Shown here piece by piece: positions 31,880 through 40,152 of a stretch of 64,000 nt of DNA (position 1 is its first letter; each line of letters begins with the position of its first letter). The DNA is from Peristeroidobacter agariperforans (GTDB lineage Bacteria > Pseudomonadota > Gammaproteobacteria > Steroidobacterales > Steroidobacteraceae), in contig NZ_RYFW01000001.1 in NCBI RefSeq assembly GCF_004138335.1, positions 1,178,001 to 1,242,000 of the forward strand. Reading direction: 5' to 3'. The position numbers were made by a program, and so were the translations under genes. The notes beneath the pieces are model-generated. The model was given only the letters and a program-made list of their open reading frames with translations, ran no database searches and was not told the DNA's origin.

Positions 31880-33928
31880 TTAGTTCGCAGCCTGCTGCGA
31901 GAACTTCAGACGCACCATGGCGCGCTGTTCGACCCGCTCGCCGTTCTTCTCGACCGGCTCGAAGCGCCACTGACGCACGGCGCGGATCGCGGCGTCGTCG
32001 AACACATCGGCGGGGCTGGCGTTACGCACTTCCACCTGATCGACCGAGCCGTTGGTCTGCACCGTGAAGGCCAATTCGACCCAACCTTCGATGCCACGCT
32101 TGCGAGCTGCATCCGGATAGGCCGGCGACACCATGCGCACGCGCTTCAACGAAGCCGCGGACACGACGTTCGTCAGCTGCGAGTTCTGCTCGCGGGCCGC
32201 GATCAAATCGGCTTCGGCCTGCGCAATGGCCGGGCCGTTGAAGCGCTGACCCACATCCTTCGCAGCGGCAATGAGCTGCGCGGAACGATCATAAGCCTTG
32301 GCATTCATCGCCTGGCGGCCGGAGTCGAGCAGACGCGCCGAGAGCGTGCGCGCCAGTTCGTCGGCTTCCGGACGATTCGGTGCGGCGGCACGCAGATTCG
32401 CCAGCACGTCGCGAGCGCTGTCGCCCGGCGGATCGATCAGCTTGCCTTCGTTCAGGCGCGTACGAACGTCAGCAACCATCGCGTCGATGTTCGGACCCGC
32501 ACCTGGCTGCGAGGCGGCCGGCGTCGCCGGACGGCGTGTGCCAGCGGATTGTGCCGGAGCGTTCGTGGCCGTGTTCGGGCCAGCGCCCGGACTACCGGCG
32601 CGGGTCGCTTCAGCAAGCGCACGTTCGACCGCGGCCAGCGCGCTGCCCGCCGAGCCCATCTGACGCGCGCCCTGCACATATGCAGTGGCCGTTTCGATGT
32701 TGCCGCCAGCGAGCGACTTGCGGGCTTCTTCGGTCAACTGCGCGCTGAACTCACGAATGGTGGTCAGCACCGTCGGATCCGTCGGATCGAGACGGCGTGC
32801 TTCCAACAACGCATCCCGTGCGCTGCCATTGTTCGGAGTCAGCAGACGGCCGTTGGCCATGCGATCGTTCGCAGTGTTGAGCAGCGAGCGCACGCGGTTG
32901 CTGACGTCCTGAGCCTGCGAGAGTTTCAAACGTTCACGTTCACGCGCGACCTGGGTATCCAGGAACGCGAGACGCGGGTGGGCCGAATCGATATCGCGCG
33001 CGGTTTCGATCGTGCGGATGGCTTCTTCCAAACGTTCGGCCAGCAGTGCGGCCTCGGCGCGTTCGAGGATCTTGTCCACGACCGAGCGGATGCCGTCTTT
33101 CGCTTCCTGGCTGTTCGGATCCAGCGCCAGCGCGCTTCGATACAGGTCCAGTGCGCTCTCGCCCTGCGGCTCGATGAACTTGTTCTGAGCGAACGCATCC
33201 TTGGCCAGCGCCAGCTCGGCTTTCACCGGATCCGGACGTTCCGGCACGCCGCCCGGCTGCTGCGCTCCCGGCGCGGCGGGGGCATTCACGACCGGGGGCA
33301 CTTCGGGCTCGCCGGTGAAGCGGTTGACGCCGAACCAGATGCCGCCAATGACCACCAGCAGACCAGCGGCGAGCGCGCCGTAGGTCATCACGTAATTTTT
33401 GCTGCCGCCTTCGCCGGCCGCACCGCCCGTGCTCAGGCGCTGCCCGGCGGCGGACAGATCCAAATGCTGTTTGACCGCCGCTTCCAGCGCGAGGCGCGTC
33501 TGGCCATGTGACAACGGCGTGAGCAGGAATCGGAAGATCCGGCCGGCGGCGGTGAGCTGCATCAGCTGCGAGTTTTCTTCGCGCTTGCCGGCTACCACCA
33601 CGACCAGTTCAGGGAAATGCTGAGTCAGCTGCGCAACCATCGAGGCCACGTCGGCGGTGCTCGCAGTATCCGCGACCAGCACACCCGGCTTCAGGTTGGA
33701 GAGTTTCTCGGCGACATGATCGAGGTCGGGCGCAAACGCGACCGGCACGCCACGCGGGGCGGCCTTTTTGACCGTTTCCACCAGGTTGGCGTCACGGCTC
33801 AGCACCAGGATGGGCGGCTGATGGCCTTCCTCTAGCTGCCGTAGGGCTTGTGAATCGTCGATCTCCAAATTGACCTCGTCCTGAGTGTTTCCGTGTCCTG
33901 AAGAACGACTATGTTGCGCGTTGGCCAT
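31880..33928 (-). CDS. Receiver-like / TM / TPR-like / TonB C-terminal fusion protein
   Basis: 682 residues. Residues about 35-150 have the alternating pattern of a response-regulator receiver (ILVLSRD, then GVLVADT, LVVVVAGKR, RFLLTPLS), but the acidic pair is gone and the conserved Lys is Thr, so it is a pseudo-receiver. One membrane helix (ALAAGLLVVIGGIWFGV) lies near residue 180. A long helical region of TPR-like repeats (about 240-580) follows, with a Pro/Ala linker. A TonB C-terminal domain closes it (VSPAYPDAARKRGIEGWVEL, then RQWRFEPVEKNG). The N-terminus would be cytosolic and the TonB domain periplasmic. No ExbB/ExbD is present. A paralogue lies at 48410-49921. Confidence 0.85.
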   Translation of the reverse strand: MANAQHSRSSGHGNTQDEVNLEIDDSQALRQLEEGHQPPILVLSRDANLVETVKKAAPRGVPVAFAPDLDHVAEKLSNLKPGVLVADTASTADVASMVAQLTQHFPELVVVVAGKREENSQLMQLTAAGRIFRFLLTPLSHGQTRLALEAAVKQHLDLSAAGQRLSTGGAAGEGGSKNYVMTYGALAAGLLVVIGGIWFGVNRFTGEPEVPPVVNAPAAPGAQQPGGVPERPDPVKAELALAKDAFAQNKFIEPQGESALDLYRSALALDPNSQEAKDGIRSVVDKILERAEAALLAERLEEAIRTIETARDIDSAHPRLAFLDTQVARERERLKLSQAQDVSNRVRSLLNTANDRMANGRLLTPNNGSARDALLEARRLDPTDPTVLTTIREFSAQLTEEARKSLAGGNIETATAYVQGARQMGSAGSALAAVERALAEATRAGSPGAGPNTATNAPAQSAGTRRPATPAASQPGAGPNIDAMVADVRTRLNEGKLIDPPGDSARDVLANLRAAAPNRPEADELARTLSARLLDSGRQAMNAKAYDRSAQLIAAAKDVGQRFNGPAIAQAEADLIAAREQNSQLTNVVSAASLKRVRMVSPAYPDAARKRGIEGWVELAFTVQTNGSVDQVEVRNASPADVFDDAAIRAVRQWRFEPVEKNGERVEQRAMVRLKFSQQAAN

Positions 33929-33930
33929 AG

Positions 33931-33944
33931 ACCCCTCCGGGGGT
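33931..33944 (-). promoter_or_regulatory. Shine-Dalgarno locked in a hairpin
   Basis: On the minus strand ACCCC-CGGA-GGGGT forms a 5-bp GC-rich hairpin whose 3' side is the ribosome site GGAGGGG of the gene starting at 33928. The hairpin must open for initiation; whether it is regulated is unknown. Confidence 0.45.
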
Positions 33945-34345
33945 TTTTGCTTGTCGCGTAATACTACTTATGCAAGATGGATCGGCTGCGAACTGTATCT
34001 GTCTTTTCCGGCTCGCTCGCGTGAACTGCCGCGCAAAATTGGCATGCGCCGTTCAGCAAATGTCCCTGCGTGAATTTCCTCTCTCGCCTGCCCTCTGTAG
34101 ACACCCGCTGCCGGTTTGATGCCGATACGATGAGCCGCTGATCCGGACGGTCGGGTGGCGGGCGTGATCCTACCCCTTTGTCAGCCGCGTGCCAGCGGTA
34201 AAGTTGTTGGCAAGTGGCTACGACGTGCTCCGCTGGGGTGCGAATAGGGGTTTGGATGAGGACCACAGTTGCCACCCAAGCGTTAGGGCTGCAGGATCTG
34301 TTCAGTTAACCGCCTTTGTTCAGCAATTTTTTCGTACCAGCCATC
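33945..34345. other. Intergenic region with no recognisable gene
   Basis: About 400 bases between two divergent genes. Short open frames here have no ribosome site and no protein-like composition. It must hold both promoters, but I see no clear -35/-10 pair, repeat or structured RNA. Confidence 0.5.
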
Positions 34346-36409
34346 GTGTCCAAACCGCCGTTAGCACCGATGCGATCACATCGCGTCTCCTCGCCCAATG
34401 GCGCGCGCGATGACGTTTATTACTGGCTGCGCGACGACACGCGCAGCGATCCCGACGTCCTGAGTTATCTGAAGGCCGAGAATCAATATACCGAGGCCAT
34501 GCTGGCCCCGGCCCAGCCGCTGATCGACCGGCTGTACACCGAAATCGTCGCGCGCTTGAAGCAGGATGACTCGACCGTGCCGGTGCGTTACCACGGCTAC
34601 TGGTACGCCATCCGTTTCGCCGCCGGCCAGGAATATCCCATCGTCGTGCGCTGGCCGGATGCGCCCGGTGCGGAAGAAGTGATATTGCTCGATGGCAACG
34701 CGCTCGCTTCCGGGCAGCCGTTCTTTCAGTTGGGCGGCTATGAGATCAGCCCGGACAATCGCTTGCTGGCGTACACCGAGGACACGGTCGGGCGCCGCCA
34801 GTATCGGCTCCGGGTCAAGGATCTGACGACCGGCACGTTGCTGCCGGACGTGATCGAGAACGTCGGCGCCGGCGTGGCCTGGGCCGAAGACAACCGCACC
34901 TTGTTATATGTGGAGCAGGACCCGGTGACGCTGCTCGGCCGGCGCATCCGCCGTCATCGTCTCGGCGACAGCGGCGAGGATGTGCTGGTTTACGAAGAGC
35001 CGGACGAAAGCTTCGATCTCACCGTCGAGCGCAGCAAGTCGGAGCGTTATCTGCTGATCGCCTCGGAGAGCACCACCTCCTCGGAGTGGCGTTATGCACG
35101 GGTCGACGATCCGGGCTTCGATTTCAAAGTGGTCGTGGCGCGCGAGGAGGACCACGAATATCAGCTCGATCATCTCGACGAGCGCTTCCTGTTGCGGACC
35201 AACTGGCAGGCGCTGAACTTCCGCATCGTCGAAGTGCCGGTGGAGCAGGCTGCCGATCGCAAGCAGTGGCGCGACGTGATCGCGCACGATCCGGAAGTAT
35301 TCATTCAGGACTTCGAGTTGTTCCGCACGTTCGTCGCGGTGAGCGAGCGCTCGCAAGGCTTGATGAACGTGCGCGTACAGCGGTGGGGCGAAGCGCCGTT
35401 CCATCTCAGGGCCGACGATCCCGCTTACACCATGGCGCTCGGCTCCAATCCCGAGCTCGACACTACACGCTTGCGTTATGTGTATACGTCGCTCACCACG
35501 CCCGGCACCACGTATGAATACGATCTTGCCGACGGCTCGCGCACCGTGTTGAAACGTGAGCCGGTGCTCGGCGATTTCGATCCAGCAAATTACGTCAGCG
35601 AGTTCGTGTGGGCGCCGGCGCGCGATGGCGAGCGCATTCCCGTCTCGATCGTGTATCGCAAGGGCACGCCGCTGAACGGCAGCGCGCCGTTGTATCAATA
35701 CGGCTATGGCTCGTACGGGCTGAGCATGGAGCCGGCGTTCAGCTCGTCACGGCTGTCGTTGCTAGATCGCGGCTTCGTGTATGCGATGGCTCACATCCGC
35801 GGCGGCCAGGAGCTGGGCCGGCGCTGGTACGACGCCGGCCGGCTGGAACAGAAGTGGAACACCTTCAACGATTTCGTCGACGTGACTGATTATCTGGTGA
35901 CGCGAGGCTACTGCGCGCGCGACAAAGTGTTCGCTGCCGGCGGCAGCGCCGGCGGGCTGCTGATGGGCGTGATTGCCAACGTCGCGGCCGACCGCTATGC
36001 CGCGCTGGTCGCGCACGTGCCGTTCGTCGACATCGTCACCACCATGCTCGACACCAGTATTCCCTTGACCACGCTCGAATACGACGAGTGGGGCAATCCG
36101 AACGAGGCCGCTGCCTACGCCTATATGCTTTCTTATTCGCCGTACGACAATATCCGCCACCAGCATTACCCAGCCATGCTGGTCACCACCGGACTATGGG
36201 ATAGTCAGGTGCAGTATTACGAGCCGGCCAAATGGGTCGCGAAGCTGCGACGGCACAACACCGGCAACCGGCCGCTGTTGATGCACGTCAATCTGGAGGC
36301 CGGGCACGGCGGCAAGTCGGGGAGATATGAGCACATGCGCGAAGTAGCGCGAGAATATGGATTCGTCATCGCACTGGCGGAAGGTGCGAGAATCGGGGAG
36401 GCGCCGTGA
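34346..36409 (+). CDS. ptrB: Oligopeptidase B (S9A serine peptidase)
   Basis: About 687 residues, as expected for OpdB, which cleaves short peptides after Arg/Lys in the cytoplasm. The N-terminal beta-propeller begins with the conserved RDDVYYWLRDD. The alpha/beta hydrolase domain has YGSYGLSMEPAFS, AHIRGGQELGRRWY, the nucleophile in GGSAGGLLMG (Ser near residue 534), the Asp in TTGLWDSQVQYYEPAKW and the His in EAGHGGKSGR. The GTG at 34346 gives MSKPPLAPMRSH, matching the usual start; TTG at 34316 and ATG at 34370 are possible. No good ribosome site is visible. The response regulator gene overlaps its stop (GTGA). Confidence 0.93.
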   Translation: MSKPPLAPMRSHRVSSPNGARDDVYYWLRDDTRSDPDVLSYLKAENQYTEAMLAPAQPLIDRLYTEIVARLKQDDSTVPVRYHGYWYAIRFAAGQEYPIVVRWPDAPGAEEVILLDGNALASGQPFFQLGGYEISPDNRLLAYTEDTVGRRQYRLRVKDLTTGTLLPDVIENVGAGVAWAEDNRTLLYVEQDPVTLLGRRIRRHRLGDSGEDVLVYEEPDESFDLTVERSKSERYLLIASESTTSSEWRYARVDDPGFDFKVVVAREEDHEYQLDHLDERFLLRTNWQALNFRIVEVPVEQAADRKQWRDVIAHDPEVFIQDFELFRTFVAVSERSQGLMNVRVQRWGEAPFHLRADDPAYTMALGSNPELDTTRLRYVYTSLTTPGTTYEYDLADGSRTVLKREPVLGDFDPANYVSEFVWAPARDGERIPVSIVYRKGTPLNGSAPLYQYGYGSYGLSMEPAFSSSRLSLLDRGFVYAMAHIRGGQELGRRWYDAGRLEQKWNTFNDFVDVTDYLVTRGYCARDKVFAAGGSAGGLLMGVIANVAADRYAALVAHVPFVDIVTTMLDTSIPLTTLEYDEWGNPNEAAAYAYMLSYSPYDNIRHQHYPAMLVTTGLWDSQVQYYEPAKWVAKLRRHNTGNRPLLMHVNLEAGHGGKSGRYEHMREVAREYGFVIALAEGARIGEAP

Positions 36410-36840
36410 GTCACACCGGGTACATTCTGCTCGCTGATGACAATCCCACCGACGCGGAGTTGACGATCCGCGCACTGGAGATCGGCGGCGTTTCACAGCA
36501 AGTCGTGTGGGTGCAGGATGGCGAGGCCGCCTTGCACTATGTGTTTCGTCAGGGTGTTTATGCGCAGCGGCTGTCGGGCAATCCGAAACTGATGCTGCTC
36601 GACCTGCACATGCCGAAGATCGATGGCCTGGACGTGCTGGCGCAGATCAAGGCCGATCCCAGGACCCGCTCGACGCCGGTGGTGATCATGTCCTCGTCCG
36701 ACCAGGAGTCGGACATGGCGCGCAGCTACGAGGCGCACGCCAATAGTTACATCGTGAAGCCGGTGGACTTCAAGCAATTCACCGACCAGGTTTCGCTGCT
36801 CGGCCAGTACTGGACACGCATCAATCGCGCGGGTCCCTGA
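36406..36840 (+). CDS. Single-domain response regulator (Rcp1-like)
   Basis: A 144-residue stand-alone receiver. It has the acidic pocket LLADDNPTD, phospho-acceptor Asp near residue 66 in LMLLDLHMPKIDGL, the Ser in VVIMSSSDQESD and the Lys in YIVKPVDF. The extra loop between helix 2 and strand 3 (FRQGVYAQRLSGNPK) is typical of Rcp1-type regulators that partner phytochrome-like or PAS kinases. No output domain. It starts with GTG overlapping the ptrB stop. The PAS/GAF/HD-GYP protein 250 bases downstream is a possible functional neighbour. Confidence 0.9.
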   Translation: MSHTGYILLADDNPTDAELTIRALEIGGVSQQVVWVQDGEAALHYVFRQGVYAQRLSGNPKLMLLDLHMPKIDGLDVLAQIKADPRTRSTPVVIMSSSDQESDMARSYEAHANSYIVKPVDFKQFTDQVSLLGQYWTRINRAGP

Positions 36841-36952
36841 GAAGCGGTTAGCGGTTGGCGGTTAGTTAAGAGGGCTGTTGGGATTCCATTCCTCTTCTGA
36901 ATTCGTCCGAACCAACCGCCAACCGCCAACCGCTAACCGCCAACCGCTTCCC
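36841..36952. repeat. Inverted array of 7-bp GCGGTTR repeats
   Basis: The left arm (36841-36867) has GAAG followed by about three GCGGTTR units. The right arm (36910-36950) is its reverse complement with five to six units, ending in CTTC. The arms could form a long imperfect stem of about 27 bp with a 42-base loop directly after the response-regulator stop. Unequal unit number suggests replication slippage. A degraded relative lies between glgP and glgB. Confidence 0.75.
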
Positions 36953-37088
36953 AAATGTGCTCTGCGTCTCCCTTTACAGCTCAGAGTTCCCCCTAATCGT
37001 GCCAATCCCCGCGGGCGCCGGGCATACTTCGGTGGCTCCGCGGGGACTGTTTTTCTAGGCTGGCGCGCTCGCGCCGGGAGACTTGGCC

Positions 37089-39689
37089 ATGGGTGTCATC
37101 CTGATCGCATTCGAGCGCGAGTCAGAGCAAAGCGCGCTTGAAACATTGCTGTCGGGTCGCGGTCATCGGGTGTTGAAATCCTCGAATGGACTCGCGGCAC
37201 TGGACGTAGCGCGGCGCGAGCCGCCGCAAGCCATCGTTTCCGACATAGTCCTGCCTCGCATGGACGGCTTCGCTCTGTGCCGCAAATGGAAGCAGGACGA
37301 GCGCCTGCAGAGCATTCCGTTCGTGTTCTACACGCGCCGGCACGACGATCCGAAGTACGAGCGCTTTGCCCTGGAGCTGGGCGCCGAACGCTTCCTCTCC
37401 CGTGCGACCGCGCCGGATAAACTGCTGAGCGCACTCGATGAATTGTTGCCGGCAGGTCACGTGAATGGCGCGCGCACCAACGGCCACGGTAACGGTGCGA
37501 GCGGCAACACTCGCCCGATGAACATGCTCGACACGGCCGCTCTGCAGCGCTTCGCCGTGCTCGAAAAGACTCAAGCCGAAGCGCTCGAGAAGGCGCAGGC
37601 CGCGCAACGTCAGCAGGCTGCTCAAGCCGAAGCGCTCGAAAAAGCGCAGCGTCTCCAAGCCGCGCAAGCTGAAGCATTGGAGCGTGCGCAACGCGCACAA
37701 GCTACGCAAACAGAAGCCTTGGAGAAGGCACAGCTCGCGCAGGCGGAGGCCGTCGAGCGCGCCGAACGTTTGCAGGCCGAGGCTCAGGAAAGAACTCAAC
37801 AGGCGCAAGCTCAGACCGAGGCCCTGGAAAAGTCGGTCCAGGCGCAGGCGCGTTTGCGCTCGCAGGTCAGCGAGCTCGAAGCGGGCAATCGACGCCTGGC
37901 GGCCGGCGAAGCGCGCTTTCGTCGCGTCTTCGAAAACAATCCGCAGCCGATGTGGATCGCCGATCACGCCACCGGCGGCTTTATCGCCGTCAACGACGCT
38001 GCGTTGGCGATGTATGGCTATTCGCGCGCCGAATTCCTGGGCTTGAAGGCGTCGGCGCTGGCGCTGCCCGGCGGCGAATCGCCGGATCCGTCCATTAGCG
38101 TGCACCAACGCAAAGACGGCCGCGCGCTGTTCCTGTCGATCTCTACGCAGCAGATCGAGTTCGATGGCCGCAATGCCGACCTGGTCGCCGCATTCGATGT
38201 TTCGCAGCGTCTGGAAACCGAGCGTCAGCTGCAGGAACAGGCGAAAGCCGGCAATTCATTGCTGGACGCGGCGGCCGATGGCTCCTGGCTGCTCGGCAGC
38301 GACGGGCAGATTCAAGACGTGAACGCGGCTTACTGCCGCATGTCCGGCTACAGCAAGGAAGAGCTGTTGCGCATGAATGCCGCCGACATCGAGGATCCCG
38401 CCTCCGGCGAGACCACGATGCGATTACAGCTCGGCCGCGTCCGTGGCGGCGGTCGTTACGAGACCAAGCATCGTCGCAAGGACGGCACGTTGTTCGACGT
38501 CGAAGTGAGCGTCGGCCTGCTGGAGAACCGGCGCGGCGACAGCATCGTGCTGATTCGCGATACGGCGCAGCGCCGTCGCGACCTGATCGCGAGCCGTCTG
38601 GCCCAGCGTCAGGCCGATTTCCTGGTCGAGCTGTTCAAGCAGGCCGACTCGTTCGACGAATCCGCGATCGTGCGCCGGGTGATCGAGCAGGCCATGGAAG
38701 CGGGACGCAGCCCGCTCGGCTATCTGTATTTCGTCGACAACGTGCAGAAGACCATGACGCTCGCCGCCTGGCGCGATGGCAGCCGGCCGCAAGTGGTCAT
38801 GGCGGATTCGGAGCCGCAGCCCATGGGCCGCGCGATGATGCTCAGCGAATGCGTACGCGGTAAGCATCCCACCTGGACCAACGATGTCGCCCGCAAGCCG
38901 CAGAACGATGGCCTGCCCGACCTTACGCGCTTCCTGGCCGTGCCCATGCTGTCAGGTGACGAAGTGATCGCCGTGCTCGGCGTGGGCAATCGGGATGCGA
39001 ATTACACCGAAGAAGATCAGCGCACGCTTGCTGCTCTGGCGGACGGCGTGTGCCGCGTGCTGCACTCGAAGCGTGCGCACGCCGTGACGCTGAGCGCTCT
39101 GCAGCGCACTGACGTGGCGCTTCAAGGCATGATCGATTCGTTCGTGCGGATGAGCGAACGGCACGATCCGTACACCGCCGGTTCGTCGCGTCGCCTGGCA
39201 GCGCTGGCGGTGGCGATCGGACGAGAGGCGGGCCTCGATGGCGAGCGCCAGCATGGCTTGCGAGTCGCGGCGCTGTTACACGACATCGGCAACATCGCCG
39301 TGCCGGCGTCCATCCTCAGCAAGCCCGCACCGCTGACCGAGACCGAGCTTGCGCTCATGCGCACGCACGTCGAGGAAGGCTGCCAACTGCTCGCGGATAT
39401 CGATCTGGGCGCGCCCATCGCCGACATCATTTATCAGTCGCACGAACGGTTCGACGGCAGCGGCTATCCACGCGGCCTGAAGGGCGAAGAGATCATGGTC
39501 GAAGCCCGCATTCTGGCGATCGCCGATACGGTGGAAGCCATGTGCTCGCCCCGTCCGTACCGGCCGGCCGCCGGCATGGACGCCGCGATCGAAGAGATCA
39601 ACCGCAGCGCCGGTAAGCTCTACGATCAACACTTAGTGGCTGCCTGCACACGGCTGGTGCGGCAGCACGGCTTCACGCTCCCCCAATAA
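37089..39689 (+). CDS. Receiver - coiled coil - PAS - PAS - GAF - HD-GYP protein
   Basis: 866 residues. An N-terminal receiver (about 1-120, acceptor Asp in IVSDIVLPRMDGF) is followed by a coiled coil (about 158-260) of near-perfect QAEALEKAQ repeats. PAS domains lie at about 280-385 and 390-500, a GAF at about 510-660 (NVQKTMTLAAWRDGSRP) and an HD-GYP domain to the end. HD-GYP enzymes hydrolyse c-di-GMP to pGpG or GMP. HD is intact in LLHDIGNIAVP and GYP in DGSGYPRGLKG, but the usual HHE reads SHE. The ATG at 37089 has GGGAG upstream. It lies directly before a c-di-GMP riboswitch. Confidence 0.92.
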   Translation: MGVILIAFERESEQSALETLLSGRGHRVLKSSNGLAALDVARREPPQAIVSDIVLPRMDGFALCRKWKQDERLQSIPFVFYTRRHDDPKYERFALELGAERFLSRATAPDKLLSALDELLPAGHVNGARTNGHGNGASGNTRPMNMLDTAALQRFAVLEKTQAEALEKAQAAQRQQAAQAEALEKAQRLQAAQAEALERAQRAQATQTEALEKAQLAQAEAVERAERLQAEAQERTQQAQAQTEALEKSVQAQARLRSQVSELEAGNRRLAAGEARFRRVFENNPQPMWIADHATGGFIAVNDAALAMYGYSRAEFLGLKASALALPGGESPDPSISVHQRKDGRALFLSISTQQIEFDGRNADLVAAFDVSQRLETERQLQEQAKAGNSLLDAAADGSWLLGSDGQIQDVNAAYCRMSGYSKEELLRMNAADIEDPASGETTMRLQLGRVRGGGRYETKHRRKDGTLFDVEVSVGLLENRRGDSIVLIRDTAQRRRDLIASRLAQRQADFLVELFKQADSFDESAIVRRVIEQAMEAGRSPLGYLYFVDNVQKTMTLAAWRDGSRPQVVMADSEPQPMGRAMMLSECVRGKHPTWTNDVARKPQNDGLPDLTRFLAVPMLSGDEVIAVLGVGNRDANYTEEDQRTLAALADGVCRVLHSKRAHAVTLSALQRTDVALQGMIDSFVRMSERHDPYTAGSSRRLAALAVAIGREAGLDGERQHGLRVAALLHDIGNIAVPASILSKPAPLTETELALMRTHVEEGCQLLADIDLGAPIADIIYQSHERFDGSGYPRGLKGEEIMVEARILAIADTVEAMCSPRPYRPAAGMDAAIEEINRSAGKLYDQHLVAACTRLVRQHGFTLPQ

Positions 39690-39714
39690 AACAAATTCCC
39701 GGGAAAAACAGGCT

Positions 39715-39742
39715 ATGGTGCGCCGGTTCTAAGGCGCACCAT
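39715..39742 (+). terminator. Hairpin after the HD-GYP gene
   Basis: ATGGTGCGCC / GGCGCACCAT is a perfect 10-bp stem with an 8-base loop, 26 bases past the stop. There is no T-run, so it may be a Rho-linked or stabilising structure rather than a classic terminator. Confidence 0.45.
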
Positions 39743-39751
39743 GCGGGCCCG

Positions 39752-39775
39752 TTAAGCGTCGCCATTAAGCGTCGC
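39752..39775. repeat. Tandem direct repeat TTAAGCGTCGC
   Basis: Two exact copies of an 11-mer with 13-base period, about 100 bases upstream of the first c-di-GMP riboswitch. It could be a tandem activator site for the riboswitch-led transcript. Confidence 0.35.
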
Positions 39776-39872
39776 TGAAAGTTCCCTGCGTGCGCTTGCA
39801 AGATTTCCTGAGCGCGTTTGGGGGCCAGCCCGATATGTCACATTTCTGGTCTTCGACACAATGCGCCGGTCT

Positions 39873-39970
39873 GTAAGGGCAAAGCCGTTCGAAAGACGGT
39901 GACGCAAAGCCTCCGGTCCTCTGGCGCCGCTGTTCCAGCAGCCGCTCCAAAGATAGCGGGGTTGCCGTTA
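39873..39970 (+). ncRNA. Cyclic-di-GMP-I (GEMM-I) riboswitch 1
   Basis: Matches the GEMM-I consensus: GGGCAAAGCC at 39877, a stem capped by GAAA (39891-39894), the invariant GACGCAAAGCCTCCGG at 39900-39915, a second stem and AGCGGGGTTGCCG at 39955-39967. The closing P1 helix GTAAGGGCAA / TTGCCGTTAC has one mismatch. It senses c-di-GMP in the leader of the secreted Ig-like protein gene that starts about 180 bases later, just after an HD-GYP phosphodiesterase gene. Confidence 0.93.
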
Positions 39971-40039
39971 CAACCCGACCTTCATCAGGTTGTATCGTGA
40001 AGTCCTTCGGCCTGCCGCCCGCGCTCCTCGAGCGCCGGC

Positions 40040-40144
40040 CCAGCAAAGCCAGCTTCCCTGCCAGACAAAGGTGCTCGCACCGCCACGCTCAACATGCGTG
40101 TGCGCAAAGCGCGAGCTGGCATCGGAACACAAGTGCTTTGCTGG
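40040..40144 (+). promoter_or_regulatory. Long-range inverted repeat covering the Shine-Dalgarno
   Basis: CCAGCAAAGC at 40040-40049 is the exact reverse complement of GCTTTGCTGG at 40135-40144, whose last two bases begin the ribosome site GGAG (40143-40146) of the gene at 40153. The 10-bp stem could hide the ribosome site in the RNA downstream of riboswitch 1, a plausible translational output. Coupling to ligand binding is inferred. Confidence 0.5.
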
Positions 40145-40152
40145 AGTGCTAA

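Noticed and set aside
30317-33511. A 1064-codon open frame on the + strand opposite the MATE and receiver-TPR-TonB genes
   Set aside because: It crosses an intrinsic terminator and an intergenic gap and reads as a His/Arg/Gln-rich, low-order sequence. It is a shadow of high-GC codon bias on the other strand.
36841-36952. Short repeats considered as a CRISPR array
   Set aside because: Units are 7 bp, contiguous and inverted, without spacers, and no cas gene is nearby.
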